64,000 nt of DNA from Pseudonocardia parietis (GCF_017876315.1 NZ_JAGINU010000002.1:1-64000); one strand, 5' to 3'. Positions 33,189-41,611 are shown, numbered from the stretch's first letter. Translations and numbers: made by a program. Notes: generated by a model from the sequence alone, not told the origin.

Positions 33189-33203
33189 TCGGACCACCGC
33201 ACC
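33108..33203. repeat. 96-bp repeat, copy 1
   Basis: Starts CGATTCCGCGGCGACACG and ends GGACCACCGCACC. Differs from copy 2 (56957-57052) at about two positions. Both copies interrupt a gene and both are followed by homologous DNA of a methyltransferase locus, so a larger unit was duplicated or moved. Confidence 0.8.
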
Positions 33204-33390
33204 GAGGAGGCAACGCAGGACAGCAACGCCCCTTAATCGTGCGAGCGCGGCACGACGGGGCTCGCATGCTCATAGGTGTCGCTGAATGCTCGCCGGGGAC
33301 TCGTCGCGGCGGCACGTGTCGGCCGCCGTCGGCGCTGCACTCGCCCCCGGAAGTCGACCTGCTGCTTCGGACTGCGGGTCACACGCGCAT

Positions 33391-33535
33391 CAGCGCGGGC
33401 GGGGGGTGGTCAGCTCGCCGGCGGAGCTGATCCCCCGGTGCGGACATTCGGTGAGCGCCACATCGACATACCGGCTGCCGCAGACTGGGCACGCAGACTA
33501 CGGGCAGGCGCGGCAAGCACATGGTGATGCACGGT
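33391..33535 (-). pseudogene. Degenerate 3' end of a methyltransferase gene
   Basis: This stretch, and the DNA from 33233 onward, matches 57311-57615, which holds the end of the intact methyltransferase at 57469-58107. Translated fragments keep words such as WRSPNV and HVLA-like segments but in broken frames. It stops exactly where an IS end begins at 33536. Confidence 0.6.
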
Positions 33536-33586
33536 TGAGCTTGCCCGCTTTCCCGGAGTCTGGGGTTATCTGTGACCGTCGCGCGG
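33536..33586. mobile_element. Solo end of an IS3-family element
   Basis: Begins TGAGCTTGCCCGCTTTCCC and continues GGAGTCTGGGGTTATCTGTGACCGTCGCG. This matches the left end of the complete element at 62178 (TGAGGTTCCCCCGGTTTCCC, GGAGTCCGGGTCATCTGTGATCGTCGCG). No transposase follows, so only about 50 bp remain. Confidence 0.65.
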
Positions 33587-34080
33587 GCCGCGATGATGAC
33601 TACCCCGGTCACGAGCTTCACGTTCTGGGTTTCGACTTTCGTCGTGCTCCTGTCCGCAGGCGCGACAGGCGTGACAGGCGTGACGGGGTGCAGATGTGTG
33701 GGCTCGTCCCACTGGTCGGCAAGGCTGCACGCAAGTCGATGGCGCGAACGATCCGACAGCGGAATCGGGGTCGCAGGACCAATTTGGGCTTTCGGGGCCC
33801 GGCTACGGTGGTCGACCCCCGTCGTGCCAGGTTGGATCAACTACGACGGGCGCTTCTACAAGTCCGAGTTGATGAATTTCCTCGGACAGCAGATCAATCT
33901 ATTCCTCGTGAAATAGATGGTGCCAAGAGTACAAACGGCTGCCGCGCCAAGTGGAAGCGCGTCGGAGGCTCGCCCAGGCTGCCTGCAGCCGACAGGCCGA
34001 TCGCAAACACCTTCGAGTACGCCCACGCGAGCCATCTGTTTGCCATAGCTATTTAAGTTGAGAAGCTCCGGCGCGACACA
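33587..34080. other. Gap of unclear content, lower GC at its right end
   Basis: A plus-strand frame reaching 33916 ends in INYDGRFYKSELMNFLGQQINLFLVK, whose composition is unlike neighbouring genes; it has no clear start or family. The 33840-34080 part is AT-richer and may be foreign or the leader region of an old element. No gene is called. Confidence 0.3.
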
Positions 34081-35055
34081 CTAGGTGAAGTCGATTCCCT
34101 GCCCGGCAAGCCATGGGGTCGGATTAATGTTGTCGCCACCCGGCTCGATGACCTCGAAATGTAGATGCGGACCGGTGGATTGACCGCGGTTGCCGACCTC
34201 GGCGATGACCTCGCCCGCCGATACTCGCTGCCCGACCTCAACCAACGTGCGGTCGATGTGTCCGTAGAGGGTGATGGTGCCGTCGGTGTGCCGCACCCGC
34301 ACCCAGAGCCCGAATCCGCTCGCCGGCCCAGAGCTGATCACAGTCCCATCGAGCGGGACTCGGATCGGGGTGCCGATCGGTGCCGCGATGTCGAGGCCCT
34401 TATGCTGTGCATCCCAGCGCGGGCCGAAGCCGGAGCTGACACGTCCCACCATCATTTGCACGCTGCTGCCTGTGGCGGTGGCCGACCCCGTCGTCGTGTC
34501 AGCGTCCCCGCCCGTCCGGGCCGCCTCAAGTGCAGAACTCTCGGCGGCTCGCGCCTCCTGCGCGGCCCGGGCCGCCTGCTCGACGGCGCTGGTTGCCTGC
34601 ACGGCGGCACGGGCGGCCTGCTCGGCAGGGGGCTGGTCGAGTCCGGCCGCCGCGACCAGATCGGCGGCGCTGACGACCTGCGGCTCGCGCAGCATCGGCG
34701 CCCTAGCTGGCACAGCCCCTGCGTCAATAAGGGCGGGATCCGGGACGGCCGCCTCCGGTGCGACCGCACCTCCGGTAGTGAACAGCTCGCCAACGCCGAG
34801 CAGGAGGACGTCGTCACCGTCGAGCACGGACGGCAGTGCCTCGGTCAGCACCATCTGAGCTGTGGCTGCGAGTGCGCTGCCGGCTACCGCGGCGGCCATG
34901 ATTCGAACGGACAGAGCCGACACGCGCGGGGAGGAGTCGACCTGGGGGAGTGCGGCAAGCCGGTATGCGCCACCGGTTCCCGCAGCGGCCGACATGACCG
35001 ATGGCGAGAACCCGAGGTGTGCGCGCCGGCTCACGGGGGAGCGGTGCCGTGCCAC
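34081..35055 (-). CDS. M23 (LytM-like) peptidoglycan endopeptidase
   Basis: 324 residues from a GTG behind GAAGGA. One hydrophobic helix near residues 48-70 (VRIMAAAVAGSALAATAQMVL), an Ala-rich coiled-coil stretch (EQAARAAVQATSAVEQAARAAQEARAAE) and a C-terminal M23 domain with zinc ligands in HKGLDIAAP and GPHLHFEV. Either cuts cell-wall cross-links or activates other hydrolases, as coiled-coil M23 proteins do. Both His of the HxH motif are present, so it should be active. Confidence 0.85.
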   Translation of the reverse strand: MARHRSPVSRRAHLGFSPSVMSAAAGTGGAYRLAALPQVDSSPRVSALSVRIMAAAVAGSALAATAQMVLTEALPSVLDGDDVLLLGVGELFTTGGAVAPEAAVPDPALIDAGAVPARAPMLREPQVVSAADLVAAAGLDQPPAEQAARAAVQATSAVEQAARAAQEARAAESSALEAARTGGDADTTTGSATATGSSVQMMVGRVSSGFGPRWDAQHKGLDIAAPIGTPIRVPLDGTVISSGPASGFGLWVRVRHTDGTITLYGHIDRTLVEVGQRVSAGEVIAEVGNRGQSTGPHLHFEVIEPGGDNINPTPWLAGQGIDFT

Positions 35056-35119
35056 AACCTGTCCTTCCGATATTTCGAGCCCGGTGGACCACCCCCGTCG
35101 GACGGGGCGGGTCGCCGGA

Positions 35120-35139
35120 ACGGGCCGTATCCGGCCCGT
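35120..35139. other. Hairpin in the leader of the M23 gene
   Basis: ACGGGCCG and CGGCCCGT flank a 4-base loop, 65 bp upstream of the M23 start on the minus strand. It could be a leader structure or the terminator of something upstream. I looked for a cyclic-di-AMP riboswitch, which often controls such genes, and could not recognise one. Confidence 0.3.
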
Positions 35140-35699
35140 AACCGGGTCGTTATTGATCTCCCAGGACGCTAGTCTGGCTTCGCCTGCCTGCCCTCCCCAT
35201 CACCAATGCCTGAGACCACCGGGCTCGAACGAGCGCCGAACGGTCAGCATCGGAGGCGACGCCCGATTACCGCTCATCGCGGGACCACGGCGCAAGTCCT
35301 TCCGTTGGCCGCCAACGTCACATTCCGCGAGAAGGGATCGAGATGGGGCGAGCCACGGCGCAAGCACCCGGATCTGCCGCACCCGAGGACCGGGTGCCCA
35401 GCCTCGCCTAGAGCCACTATTCGCGTGATTCGCTGGTCCCTGGCAAGCTCATTTGAGGTTGACGCCTGAACTATTGGTCAAGCGCTCTGGCGGCGTCGCC
35501 TCCTTGTCGGGCTGGGGTTGATTGAGTCAGACGGCGCCGGGCTGGTCGCCGCGGGGTGCCACGAACGGATCGCTCGGGGCGGGCGGCGGCGTAGGCGTCG
35601 CTGAGGACGATGCCGCGGTGTACGGCGTGTCGGCCGGGCATGGGTGCGGCCGCCGCTTGATCCTCGGGTTCCCTCCACAGAGCTCAAAGGCGAAGCGAT
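35140..35699. other. Non-coding gap
   Basis: About 560 bp with no supported gene or repeat. Precedes an integrase pseudogene. Confidence 0.4.
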
Positions 35700-36140
35700 G
35701 GGCAGCGGTGATGAGCGTGTCGACTCGCGGCCGCTGGGTTGCGAGGTCGCACGAGTGCATCTTCACGTGCTGCACCGGAAGGGCAGCCCAAACCGGGCAT
35801 ATAGGGCGAAGGCCCGACGCGACGGGGTGCCGCTGGACGCGGTGACGGTGCAGGCGTTCGACACCTACGGTTTCGAGCGGATGCGGATCGGCGGCGACCG
35901 CGGACAGCGATCTCGTGTGCGTCAACCTGTTCCGCGGCCCGGTCGGCGCGCCCATGCGCCCGGCGGTCGGGGAGCTGCTGGCCGCGGCCTCGCGGCGGGC
36001 CGGGCTGGATCGGTTGGTTCGCCGACCTGCTCGGGCACGCCTCGATCAGCTCGTCGCAGGCGCACGTGCATCCGCCCGTCCCGGCTGGGCGCCGCAGTGG
36101 ACGCGGTGCCCAGCCCCCGCGAGCAGACGGCTCGAGCGCC
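35700..36140 (+). pseudogene. Frameshifted tyrosine recombinase (integrase)
   Basis: Pieces of an integrase occur in order but in three frames: GCEVARVHLHVLHRKGSPNRAYRAKARRDGVPLDAVTVQAFDTYGFERM, then VCVNLFRGPVGAPMRPAVGELLAAASRRAGLD, then a stretch corresponding to LLGHASISSSQxxVHP. The catalytic Tyr codon is changed. It belongs to the Xer/phage-type recombinases and is dead. Confidence 0.65.
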
Positions 36141-36612
36141 CCGGTGAGCGCCTCGGCGACCGACGCACGCCGCCGACGGATCGTCGCTCCTGTCCGCAGG
36201 CGAGCGCGCCTCGCATGTGTCCGGCGACGTCGGGGTCCTCGACGGGCAGGCCGCTTGGCTGGCCACGCTGGTCGGCCCCGCGGTGAGTGCGGCTGGGATC
36301 CCGTCGGGCAGCTTCTGGCCCCACCCGCAGCTCGGGTGGACGCCGCTGGGCGGCTCAGCCCGGGCAGCGGCGAGCGCGGCGCGGTGCGTGGTGGCCGGCT
36401 GTTCGTGCTGCCTGCCCCGCGCAGCACCGACGTGGTCGGGATCTTCCGACTGACGACTCGATCATCTGCCTCGTCGGCGCGATGCTCGCTGAACAACACG
36501 ACGTCTGGAGGGAGCGGGCACAGATCACATTGGCGACGGAATCTACACCTGTAGGATGAATCGACAATCGTTTTCGATAAATGTATGTCGATGTGTTGAT
36601 GGGAGTTCATTC
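36141..36612. other. Gap with the promoter of the metal-binding lipoprotein gene
   Basis: The left 300 bp hold scrambled coding-like sequence without a usable frame. From 36541 the DNA turns AT-rich, which marks the promoter region of the next gene. Confidence 0.4.
36567..36578. promoter_or_regulatory. ATCGTTTTCGAT palindrome, possible Zur or related metalloregulator site
   Basis: ATCG-TTTT-CGAT lies 35 bp before the ZnuA-like start in an AT-rich patch (GACAATCGTTTTCGATAA). Zur boxes of actinobacteria share an AATCATTTTC-like core, so a Zur site is plausible but unproven. Confidence 0.3.
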
Positions 36613-37617
36613 GTGTCCCGACACCGATTCCGTCCGGCCGCGCTCGTGGCCGGGGTAGCCGCGCTGCCCCTTGTGCTGTCTGCCTGTGGGGCCGGCCAGG
36701 GCGAGGCGCCCGCCGGCCCGGAGGCCGCTCAGGTTCGGATCGTCGTATCCACCGATGCCTGGGGCTCCGTAGCGCGAGCCGTCGGCGGCGACCACGTCCA
36801 GGTCGACTCGATCATCGAGGGGATGAACGCGGTTCCGCACGGCTACGAGGCGACCCCGCAGGACGCGACTACCGTCGGCGACGCCCAGCTGATTCTCATG
36901 AACGGTGGTGGGTACGACGGGTTCATGACCGGCCTGGTCGATGCCTCCGGCAGCCGGGCCCCGGTCGTCGACGCCGTCGAGGCCTCCGGGCTCGAGGGCG
37001 TGCCCGAAGCGGGCGACCGCGGCCACGAAGGCGAAAGCCCCGCAGAGCATGCGGCGCACGCCGGTGAGGAGGGCGCAGATCACGGCTCGTTCAACGAGCA
37101 CGTCTGGTACGACCCGGCCACCGTGCAGAAGGTCGCGCAGCAGCTCGCTGACCGGCTCGCCGAGATCGACCCGCCCGCCGCCCAGACCTTCCGCGGCAAC
37201 GCCCAGACCATCGGCAACGACATCGCGAATCTGACCAGTAAGGCCGCCGAGATCGGCCGGGCGCACCCGCGAGCCCGAGTGGCCGTCACCGAACCGGTGC
37301 CGAACTACCTGCTCGATGCAGCGGGAGTGCAGGATGTGACGCCGCCGGAGTTCTCGGCTGCGGTCGAGGAGGGCACCGATCCGCCGGCCGCTGTCGTCGC
37401 CCAGATGCTGGATCTGTTCCGCACCCAGCCCTCGGTCGACGCGCTGATCCTCAACACTCAGACGCAGTCCGCCACCACCGATCAGGTCCGCGCCGCCGCC
37501 GAGCAGGCAGGCGTCCCGGTGATCGAGATGTCGGAAACGCTGCCTGACGGCGCCGGCGACTATGTGCAGTGGATGAACGGCAACCTCGACGCGCTCGCCG
37601 AGGCACTCAACCGTTGA
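36613..37617 (+). CDS. Metal ABC transporter substrate-binding lipoprotein (ZnuA/TroA family)
   Basis: 334 residues from the GTG at 36613, eight bases after GGGAG. Signal peptide and lipobox LVLSAC, then the cluster A-I fold: His in AVPHGYEATPQD, NGGGYDGFM, a His-rich loop (RGHEGESPAEHAAHAGEEGADHGSFNEHVWYDP) and the usual C-terminal block IEMSETLPDGAGDYVQWM. It captures Zn2+ (or Mn2+) outside the membrane. No ATPase or permease gene follows, so it either uses a transporter encoded elsewhere or has another role. An exporter locus follows instead. Confidence 0.88.
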   Translation: MSRHRFRPAALVAGVAALPLVLSACGAGQGEAPAGPEAAQVRIVVSTDAWGSVARAVGGDHVQVDSIIEGMNAVPHGYEATPQDATTVGDAQLILMNGGGYDGFMTGLVDASGSRAPVVDAVEASGLEGVPEAGDRGHEGESPAEHAAHAGEEGADHGSFNEHVWYDPATVQKVAQQLADRLAEIDPPAAQTFRGNAQTIGNDIANLTSKAAEIGRAHPRARVAVTEPVPNYLLDAAGVQDVTPPEFSAAVEEGTDPPAAVVAQMLDLFRTQPSVDALILNTQTQSATTDQVRAAAEQAGVPVIEMSETLPDGAGDYVQWMNGNLDALAEALNR

Positions 37618-37940
37618 CCGAGACCGGGGTGCGCCGCGACCGTAGATGTGGCAGGGCAGCCGATTCGCGCAGGGCGGGCCCTTCGAACGCAGCCACGCGG
37701 GAATGGAGGGGCAATCCGGCTCGGGCCAGAGCCAGCCGACCGGGTGTGGCGAAACGCGGGGGTTGCCGGAGACCGACTCCAAAAAGGGGCCGGACCCAGG
37801 TAGACCGGAACGTGCGCGCTGATGCTCAACCAGTTGCGGCAGTCGAGGTCAGCCGCGGCGTCCTCCGCGTAGCCTGGAACGGCTCGCGTACCTCAGGGCA
37901 CGTCGACGCTGCAGGTGGGACTGAACGGGAGGCGGTGCTC

Positions 37941-38225
37941 GTGTTCGCAGCAGTGGCCGGGAAGGCCGCGAGCCTGGTGGCCAGCGGCTTGGCCGGGGCC
38001 GTGGCGTACGACGGCGTGAAGCGGGTGGTCCGCTCCGGTGCAGTTCGCGAGGCCGCGGTGACCGCGACGACGTGGGGCCTGCGCGGGGCTCGCGCCGCTG
38101 AGACCGGCGCCGAGAAGGCCCGTCTGACGACTGCGGACATCGTGAGTGAGGCCCGCGGCCGGATCGGCGAGCAGACCCCCGCACCGGGCGCCGGTGATGG
38201 GCACGGGCACGGTCACGAGCACTGA
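37941..38225 (+). CDS. pacL: PacL-type (DUF1490) P-ATPase-associated small protein
   Basis: 94 residues from the GTG at 37941 with GGGAGG 8 bp upstream; the open frame before it has no good start. An N-terminal helix (FAAVAGKAASLVASGLAGAVAYDGV) is followed by VKRVVRSGAVREAAVTATTWGLRGARAAETGAEKARLTTADIVSEARGRIGE, the DUF1490 pattern of mycobacterial PacL1 (Rv3269). The tail HGHGHEH is a metal-binding motif like the one in PacL1. Members bind metal and stabilise the partner exporter; the partner CtpC is the next gene. Confidence 0.85.
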   Translation: MFAAVAGKAASLVASGLAGAVAYDGVKRVVRSGAVREAAVTATTWGLRGARAAETGAEKARLTTADIVSEARGRIGEQTPAPGAGDGHGHGHEH

Positions 38226-38236
38226 GGTCGAGCATC

Positions 38237-40447
38237 CTGAGTAGCGACATCGCGGGCCCGGATCTCACTGTCGTCAGCGACGCGGCCGGGCGTGTCCGTT
38301 TCGCCGTTCCCGCGCTCCGCGATCAGGTCGCGCTGGCCGTCGCCGTCGAGGACGTCGTCGACCACGTCGCCGGTGTCCGGCAGGTGCATGCCTACCCGCG
38401 CACCGGCAGCGTCGTCGTCTGGTACCGCGACGGATGCGACGGGATCGAGTTGCGCGAGGCGATCAGCAAGGGCCTCGGCGCCGATCCGGAGGCGACCGTG
38501 GCCCGCACCCCGCGTTCGGCAGATACCCACCACGGGGAGTTCGCCCGTCTCGTGGTGGGCGGGGTCGCGCTGGCCGCGCTCGGGTTCCGCCGCTACGGCC
38601 TGCGCCGTCCGCCGATGCTGGGTCCGACCAGCCGTACCGTCGCCACCGGTGTCACGATCTTCACCGGGTACCCGTTCCTGCGTGGCGCGCTGCGCTCGTT
38701 GACCGGTGGCCGCGGCGCGGGTACCGACGCGCTGGTCTCCGCCGCGACGGTGGCCAGCCTGGTGCTGCGGGAGAACGTCGTCGCACTCACCGTGCTGTGG
38801 CTGCTCAACATCGGCGAGTACCTGCAGGACCTGACCCTGCGTCGTTCTCGCCGGGCGATCTCCGACCTGCTGACCGGCGCCACGACACGGACCTGGATTC
38901 GCCTGGCGGACGGCAGCGAGATCGAGGTCGACATCGACGACCTGGTGCTCGGCGACGAGGTCGTGGTGCACGAACGGATCGTGCTACCGGTCGACGGCGA
39001 GGTCGTCGGGGGCGAGGGCGTCATCGACCAGGCGGCGATCACCGGCGAGCAGCTGCCGGTCTCGGTCGTGCCCGGCACGACCCTGCACGCCGGCTCGGTG
39101 CTGCTGCGCGGGCGGATCGTCGTCCGGGCGACCGCGGTCGGCCAGGACACGGCCATCGGTCGCATCCTCGAGCGGGTCGAGCAGGCCCAGGGCGACCGGG
39201 CGCCGATCCAGACCGTCGGGGAGAACTTCTCCCGCCGGTTCGTGCCGGCGTCGTTCCTCCTCGCAGGTCTCACCCTGCTGGCCACCCGGGACGTCCGCCG
39301 CGCGATGACGATGCTGCTCGTCGCCTGCCCGTGCGCGGTCGGCCTGTCGACACCGACCGCGATCAGCGCCGCGATCGGCAACGGCGCCCGCCGCGGCATT
39401 CTGATCAAGGGTGGCGCGCATCTGGAGGCCGCCGGACGGGTCGACGCGATCGTGTTCGACAAGACCGGCACATTGACCCAGGGGCGCCCGGTCGTCACGA
39501 ACGTCATCGCGTTCCACGACGACTGGACACCCGAGCAGGTGCTGGCCTACTCGGCGTCGTCGGAGATCCACTCCCGACATCCGCTGGCGCAGGCGGTCAT
39601 CCGCTCCACCGAGGAGCGGCGGATCGAGATTCCGCCGCACGAGCAGTGCGAGGTGCTGCTCGGCCAAGGCATGCGGGTGCAGGCCGATGGCCGCGTACTG
39701 CTCATCGGCTCCCGGGAGCTACTGCGCGCGCAAGGTGTGAAGGTCAGCCGCAGGGCCGCCGACTGGGTCCGCAAGCTGCAGCGAGCCAGCGAGACCCCGC
39801 TGCTGCTCGCGGTCGACGGCGAGCTCGTCGGTCTGGTGTCGCTGCGCGACACGATCCGCCCCGAGGTCGGCGACGTGCTGGTCAAGCTACGTGCCGACGG
39901 TGTCCGGCGGATCGTCATGCTGACCGGCGACCACCCACGCACCGCACAGGCAGTGGCCGGACAGCTGGGCATCGACGAGTACCGCGCGCAGGTGATGCCC
40001 GAGGACAAGCAGGACGTCGTGCGGGCGCTGCAGGCCGAGGGCCACACGGTCGCCATGGTCGGCGACGGCACCAACGACGCCCCGGCACTCGCACTGGCCG
40101 ACATCGGGATCGCCATGGGCGCCGCCGGGACCGACGTGGCGGTCGAGACCGCCGATGTCGCGCTGGCCGCCGACGACCTGAACGCCCTGCTCGACCTGCG
40201 TGACCTCGGCCGCCGCTCGATCACCCTGATCCGGCAGAACTACGGCATGTCCATCGCCGTGAACGCCGCCGGGCTGCTGGTCTCCGCCGTCGGAGCGATG
40301 TCGCCCGTGGTCGCGGCGATCCTGCACAACGCGTCCAGTGTCGCCGTGGTCGGGAACAGCTCACGACTGATCCGCTACCGGATCCCCACGAACATGTCGA
40401 CATCACTCACCGAAGGCCCCCTGCTCGCAACCCAACCGGATCAGTGA
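38237..40447 (+). CDS. ctpC: CtpC-type zinc/manganese-exporting P-type ATPase
   Basis: 736 residues if started at the CTG at 38237, which has GAGG 9 bp upstream; the first canonical start is a GTG at 38384, giving 687 residues. The segment before 38384 (LTVVSDAAGRVRFAVPALRDQVALAVAVEDVVDHVAGVRQ) matches the N-terminal domain of mycobacterial CtpC, so it is coding. HAYPRTGSVVVWYRDG, GTDALVSAATVASLVLRENVVALTVLWLLNIGEYLQ, the ion site CPCAVGLSTPTA, DKTGTLTQG and GDGTNDAPALALADIGIAMG follow the family closely. CtpC exports Zn2+ and has been linked to Mn2+ loading of secreted proteins. Coupled to pacL. Confidence 0.92.
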   Translation: MSSDIAGPDLTVVSDAAGRVRFAVPALRDQVALAVAVEDVVDHVAGVRQVHAYPRTGSVVVWYRDGCDGIELREAISKGLGADPEATVARTPRSADTHHGEFARLVVGGVALAALGFRRYGLRRPPMLGPTSRTVATGVTIFTGYPFLRGALRSLTGGRGAGTDALVSAATVASLVLRENVVALTVLWLLNIGEYLQDLTLRRSRRAISDLLTGATTRTWIRLADGSEIEVDIDDLVLGDEVVVHERIVLPVDGEVVGGEGVIDQAAITGEQLPVSVVPGTTLHAGSVLLRGRIVVRATAVGQDTAIGRILERVEQAQGDRAPIQTVGENFSRRFVPASFLLAGLTLLATRDVRRAMTMLLVACPCAVGLSTPTAISAAIGNGARRGILIKGGAHLEAAGRVDAIVFDKTGTLTQGRPVVTNVIAFHDDWTPEQVLAYSASSEIHSRHPLAQAVIRSTEERRIEIPPHEQCEVLLGQGMRVQADGRVLLIGSRELLRAQGVKVSRRAADWVRKLQRASETPLLLAVDGELVGLVSLRDTIRPEVGDVLVKLRADGVRRIVMLTGDHPRTAQAVAGQLGIDEYRAQVMPEDKQDVVRALQAEGHTVAMVGDGTNDAPALALADIGIAMGAAGTDVAVETADVALAADDLNALLDLRDLGRRSITLIRQNYGMSIAVNAAGLLVSAVGAMSPVVAAILHNASSVAVVGNSSRLIRYRIPTNMSTSLTEGPLLATQPDQ

Positions 40448-40456
40448 GAGCCACCG

Positions 40457-40693
40457 TCAGGACGCCAGCGGATCGGGTGTGAGATGGACCCGCGCGAGCC
40501 TCTCGACCAGCTCCGGCAAGGCACCATCCGGAGCGCTACCTCGCCTCAGAGCCCGGTAGCTCTGCAGGACCGCGTCCGACACCGTCGCTCGCGTCACGCT
40601 GCAGCCGAACTCCGCGCACAGCCGTGTCGTGGCTTCATCACAGCAGGCCAAGCACTCGGTCGAGGTGGCTGCCGCGCGGCTCGACCTGGTCAC
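40457..40693 (-). CDS. Small three-helix-bundle domain protein
   Basis: 78 residues from a GTG that overlaps the rpmJ stop (GTGA at 40690-40693). CDEATTRLCAEFGCSVTRATVSDAVLQSYRALRRGSAPDGALPELVERLARVHL resembles the three-helix dimerisation domain found at the N-terminus of arsenate-reductase/phosphatase-like proteins and as stand-alone actinobacterial proteins. It has four Cys (CLACC, LC, GC), so a metal- or redox-binding role is possible. Coupling to a ribosomal protein gene is unusual. Confidence 0.6.
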   Translation of the reverse strand: MTRSSRAAATSTECLACCDEATTRLCAEFGCSVTRATVSDAVLQSYRALRRGSAPDGALPELVERLARVHLTPDPLAS

Positions 40694-40812
40694 CCCTGCC
40701 GGGCCTTGTTCCGCGGGTTCTTCTTGTTGATCACGTAGACCTTTCCGTGACGACGGATCACCTGTGCTCCCGGCTTGTTCTTCAGGGAACGAAGCGACGT
40801 GCGCACCTTCAT
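40690..40812 (-). CDS. rpmJ: Ribosomal protein bL36, alternative paralog
   Basis: 40 residues: MKVRTSLRSLKNKPGAQVIRR then HGKVYVINKKNPRNKARQG. This matches the second-type bL36 of actinobacteria, which lacks the four zinc ligands (no Cys in the protein). It replaces the zinc-binding bL36 in ribosomes when zinc is scarce. SD GAGGAG lies 5 bp before the ATG. Next to a zinc-free uS14 paralog, as in Zur-controlled sets. Confidence 0.92.
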   Translation of the reverse strand: MKVRTSLRSLKNKPGAQVIRRHGKVYVINKKNPRNKARQG

Positions 40813-40927
40813 GTGCATCTCCTCGAGGTGGCGGCCACACCGGACCGCGACAGCGTGTTCTCTCCACCGGTTCCCGGCCCCGAACTCGAGGTCCGGGGCG
40901 CGGGACCGCTGGACGTCGGCGGGTGAG

Positions 40928-41233
40928 TCACCAGCTGGACTTGCGCACCCCCGGTAGGGCGCCGTCGTGCGCCAGCTCCCGCAGCCGGACCCGGGACACC
41001 CCGAACTTGCGCAGGTGCCCGCGCGGGCGCCCGTCGACCGAGTCGCGGTTGCGGACCCGGGTGGGACTCGCGTCGCGCGGCTGGCGACGCAGCTCTGCCG
41101 CCGCGGCGGCCTTCTCCTGCGCGGTGGCCGACGGCCGCGCGACGACGGCCTTCAGCTCGGCCCGGCGTTCGGCGTACCGAGCCACGATCGCCTTCCGGCG
41201 CTCGTTCTTGGCGATCTGTCCCGTGGTGGCCAT
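40928..41233 (-). CDS. rpsN: Ribosomal protein uS14, zinc-independent paralog
   Basis: 101 residues, the length of the long, C-minus form; the zinc-binding short form is 61. MATTGQIAKNERRKAIVARYAERR and the end RPRGHLRKFGVSRVRLRELAHDGALPGVRKSSW are typical, and no CxxC pairs are present. Expected to be made under zinc limitation to free zinc from ribosomes. I looked for neighbouring bL28, bL33 or bS18 paralogs and saw none. Confidence 0.93.
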   Translation of the reverse strand: MATTGQIAKNERRKAIVARYAERRAELKAVVARPSATAQEKAAAAAELRRQPRDASPTRVRNRDSVDGRPRGHLRKFGVSRVRLRELAHDGALPGVRKSSW

Positions 41234-41434
41234 CAGACACGTACTCCCCTCGTGCGGATCCGCGCGACCGCGGCGGGCGGCCACGGGAACCGGACCGGGA
41301 GCAATCCCGGCACCGCGCCCGTGGCCGACCCAACCGGGCCCCCACGCGATCATGGGACTTCGACACTCCGCATGATCACGTTGGGGCCGTGCCTCTACCT
41401 GCGCCGACATGCCAGGGACATCATTTGCCGGTCG

Positions 41435-41476
41435 CTCTTAACCAGCGGGTTCGGGGTTCGAGTCCCTGACGGCGCA
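41435..41476 (+). tRNA. 3' half of a tRNA-Lys(CTT) gene, probable attachment-site remnant
   Basis: From the anticodon loop (CTCTTAA) through the T arm (GGGGTTCGAGTCCC) to the acceptor strand (CGGCGCA) the sequence is that of tRNA-Lys. Upstream, the anticodon-stem partner and D arm are missing, although TGCGCCG at 41400-41406 could pair with the acceptor strand. Integrases often use exactly this 3' half as att site. A terminator follows at 41489, as behind real tRNA genes. Confidence 0.7.
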
Positions 41477-41488
41477 CAGATCACGAAA

Positions 41489-41521
41489 GGGCTCGCGGGA
41501 ATTGTTCCCGCGAGTCCTTTT
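41489..41521 (+). terminator. Rho-independent terminator behind the tRNA fragment
   Basis: GGGCTCGCGGGAA pairs with TTCCCGCGAGTCC (one G-T pair) around TTG and is followed by TTTT. The clearest terminator in the window. It probably belonged to the original tRNA-Lys transcript. Confidence 0.85.
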
Positions 41522-41611
41522 CGTCGTCCGGCCGGGCGCCGGTACTGCCCGGTTCGGTGACCCGCGTCGCCTGGACATGACCGGAGCGCCCGGACCCGCC
41601 ACGATGTCCTC

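Noticed and set aside
35056..35200. Possible cyclic-di-AMP riboswitch before the M23 peptidase
   Set aside because: None of the conserved ydaO-type blocks could be recognised; only a simple hairpin is present.
41400..41476. A 77-nt stretch with a matching seven-base acceptor stem, as a complete tRNA
   Set aside because: No D arm and no anticodon stem can be formed; only the 3' half is tRNA-like. Kept as a fragment.
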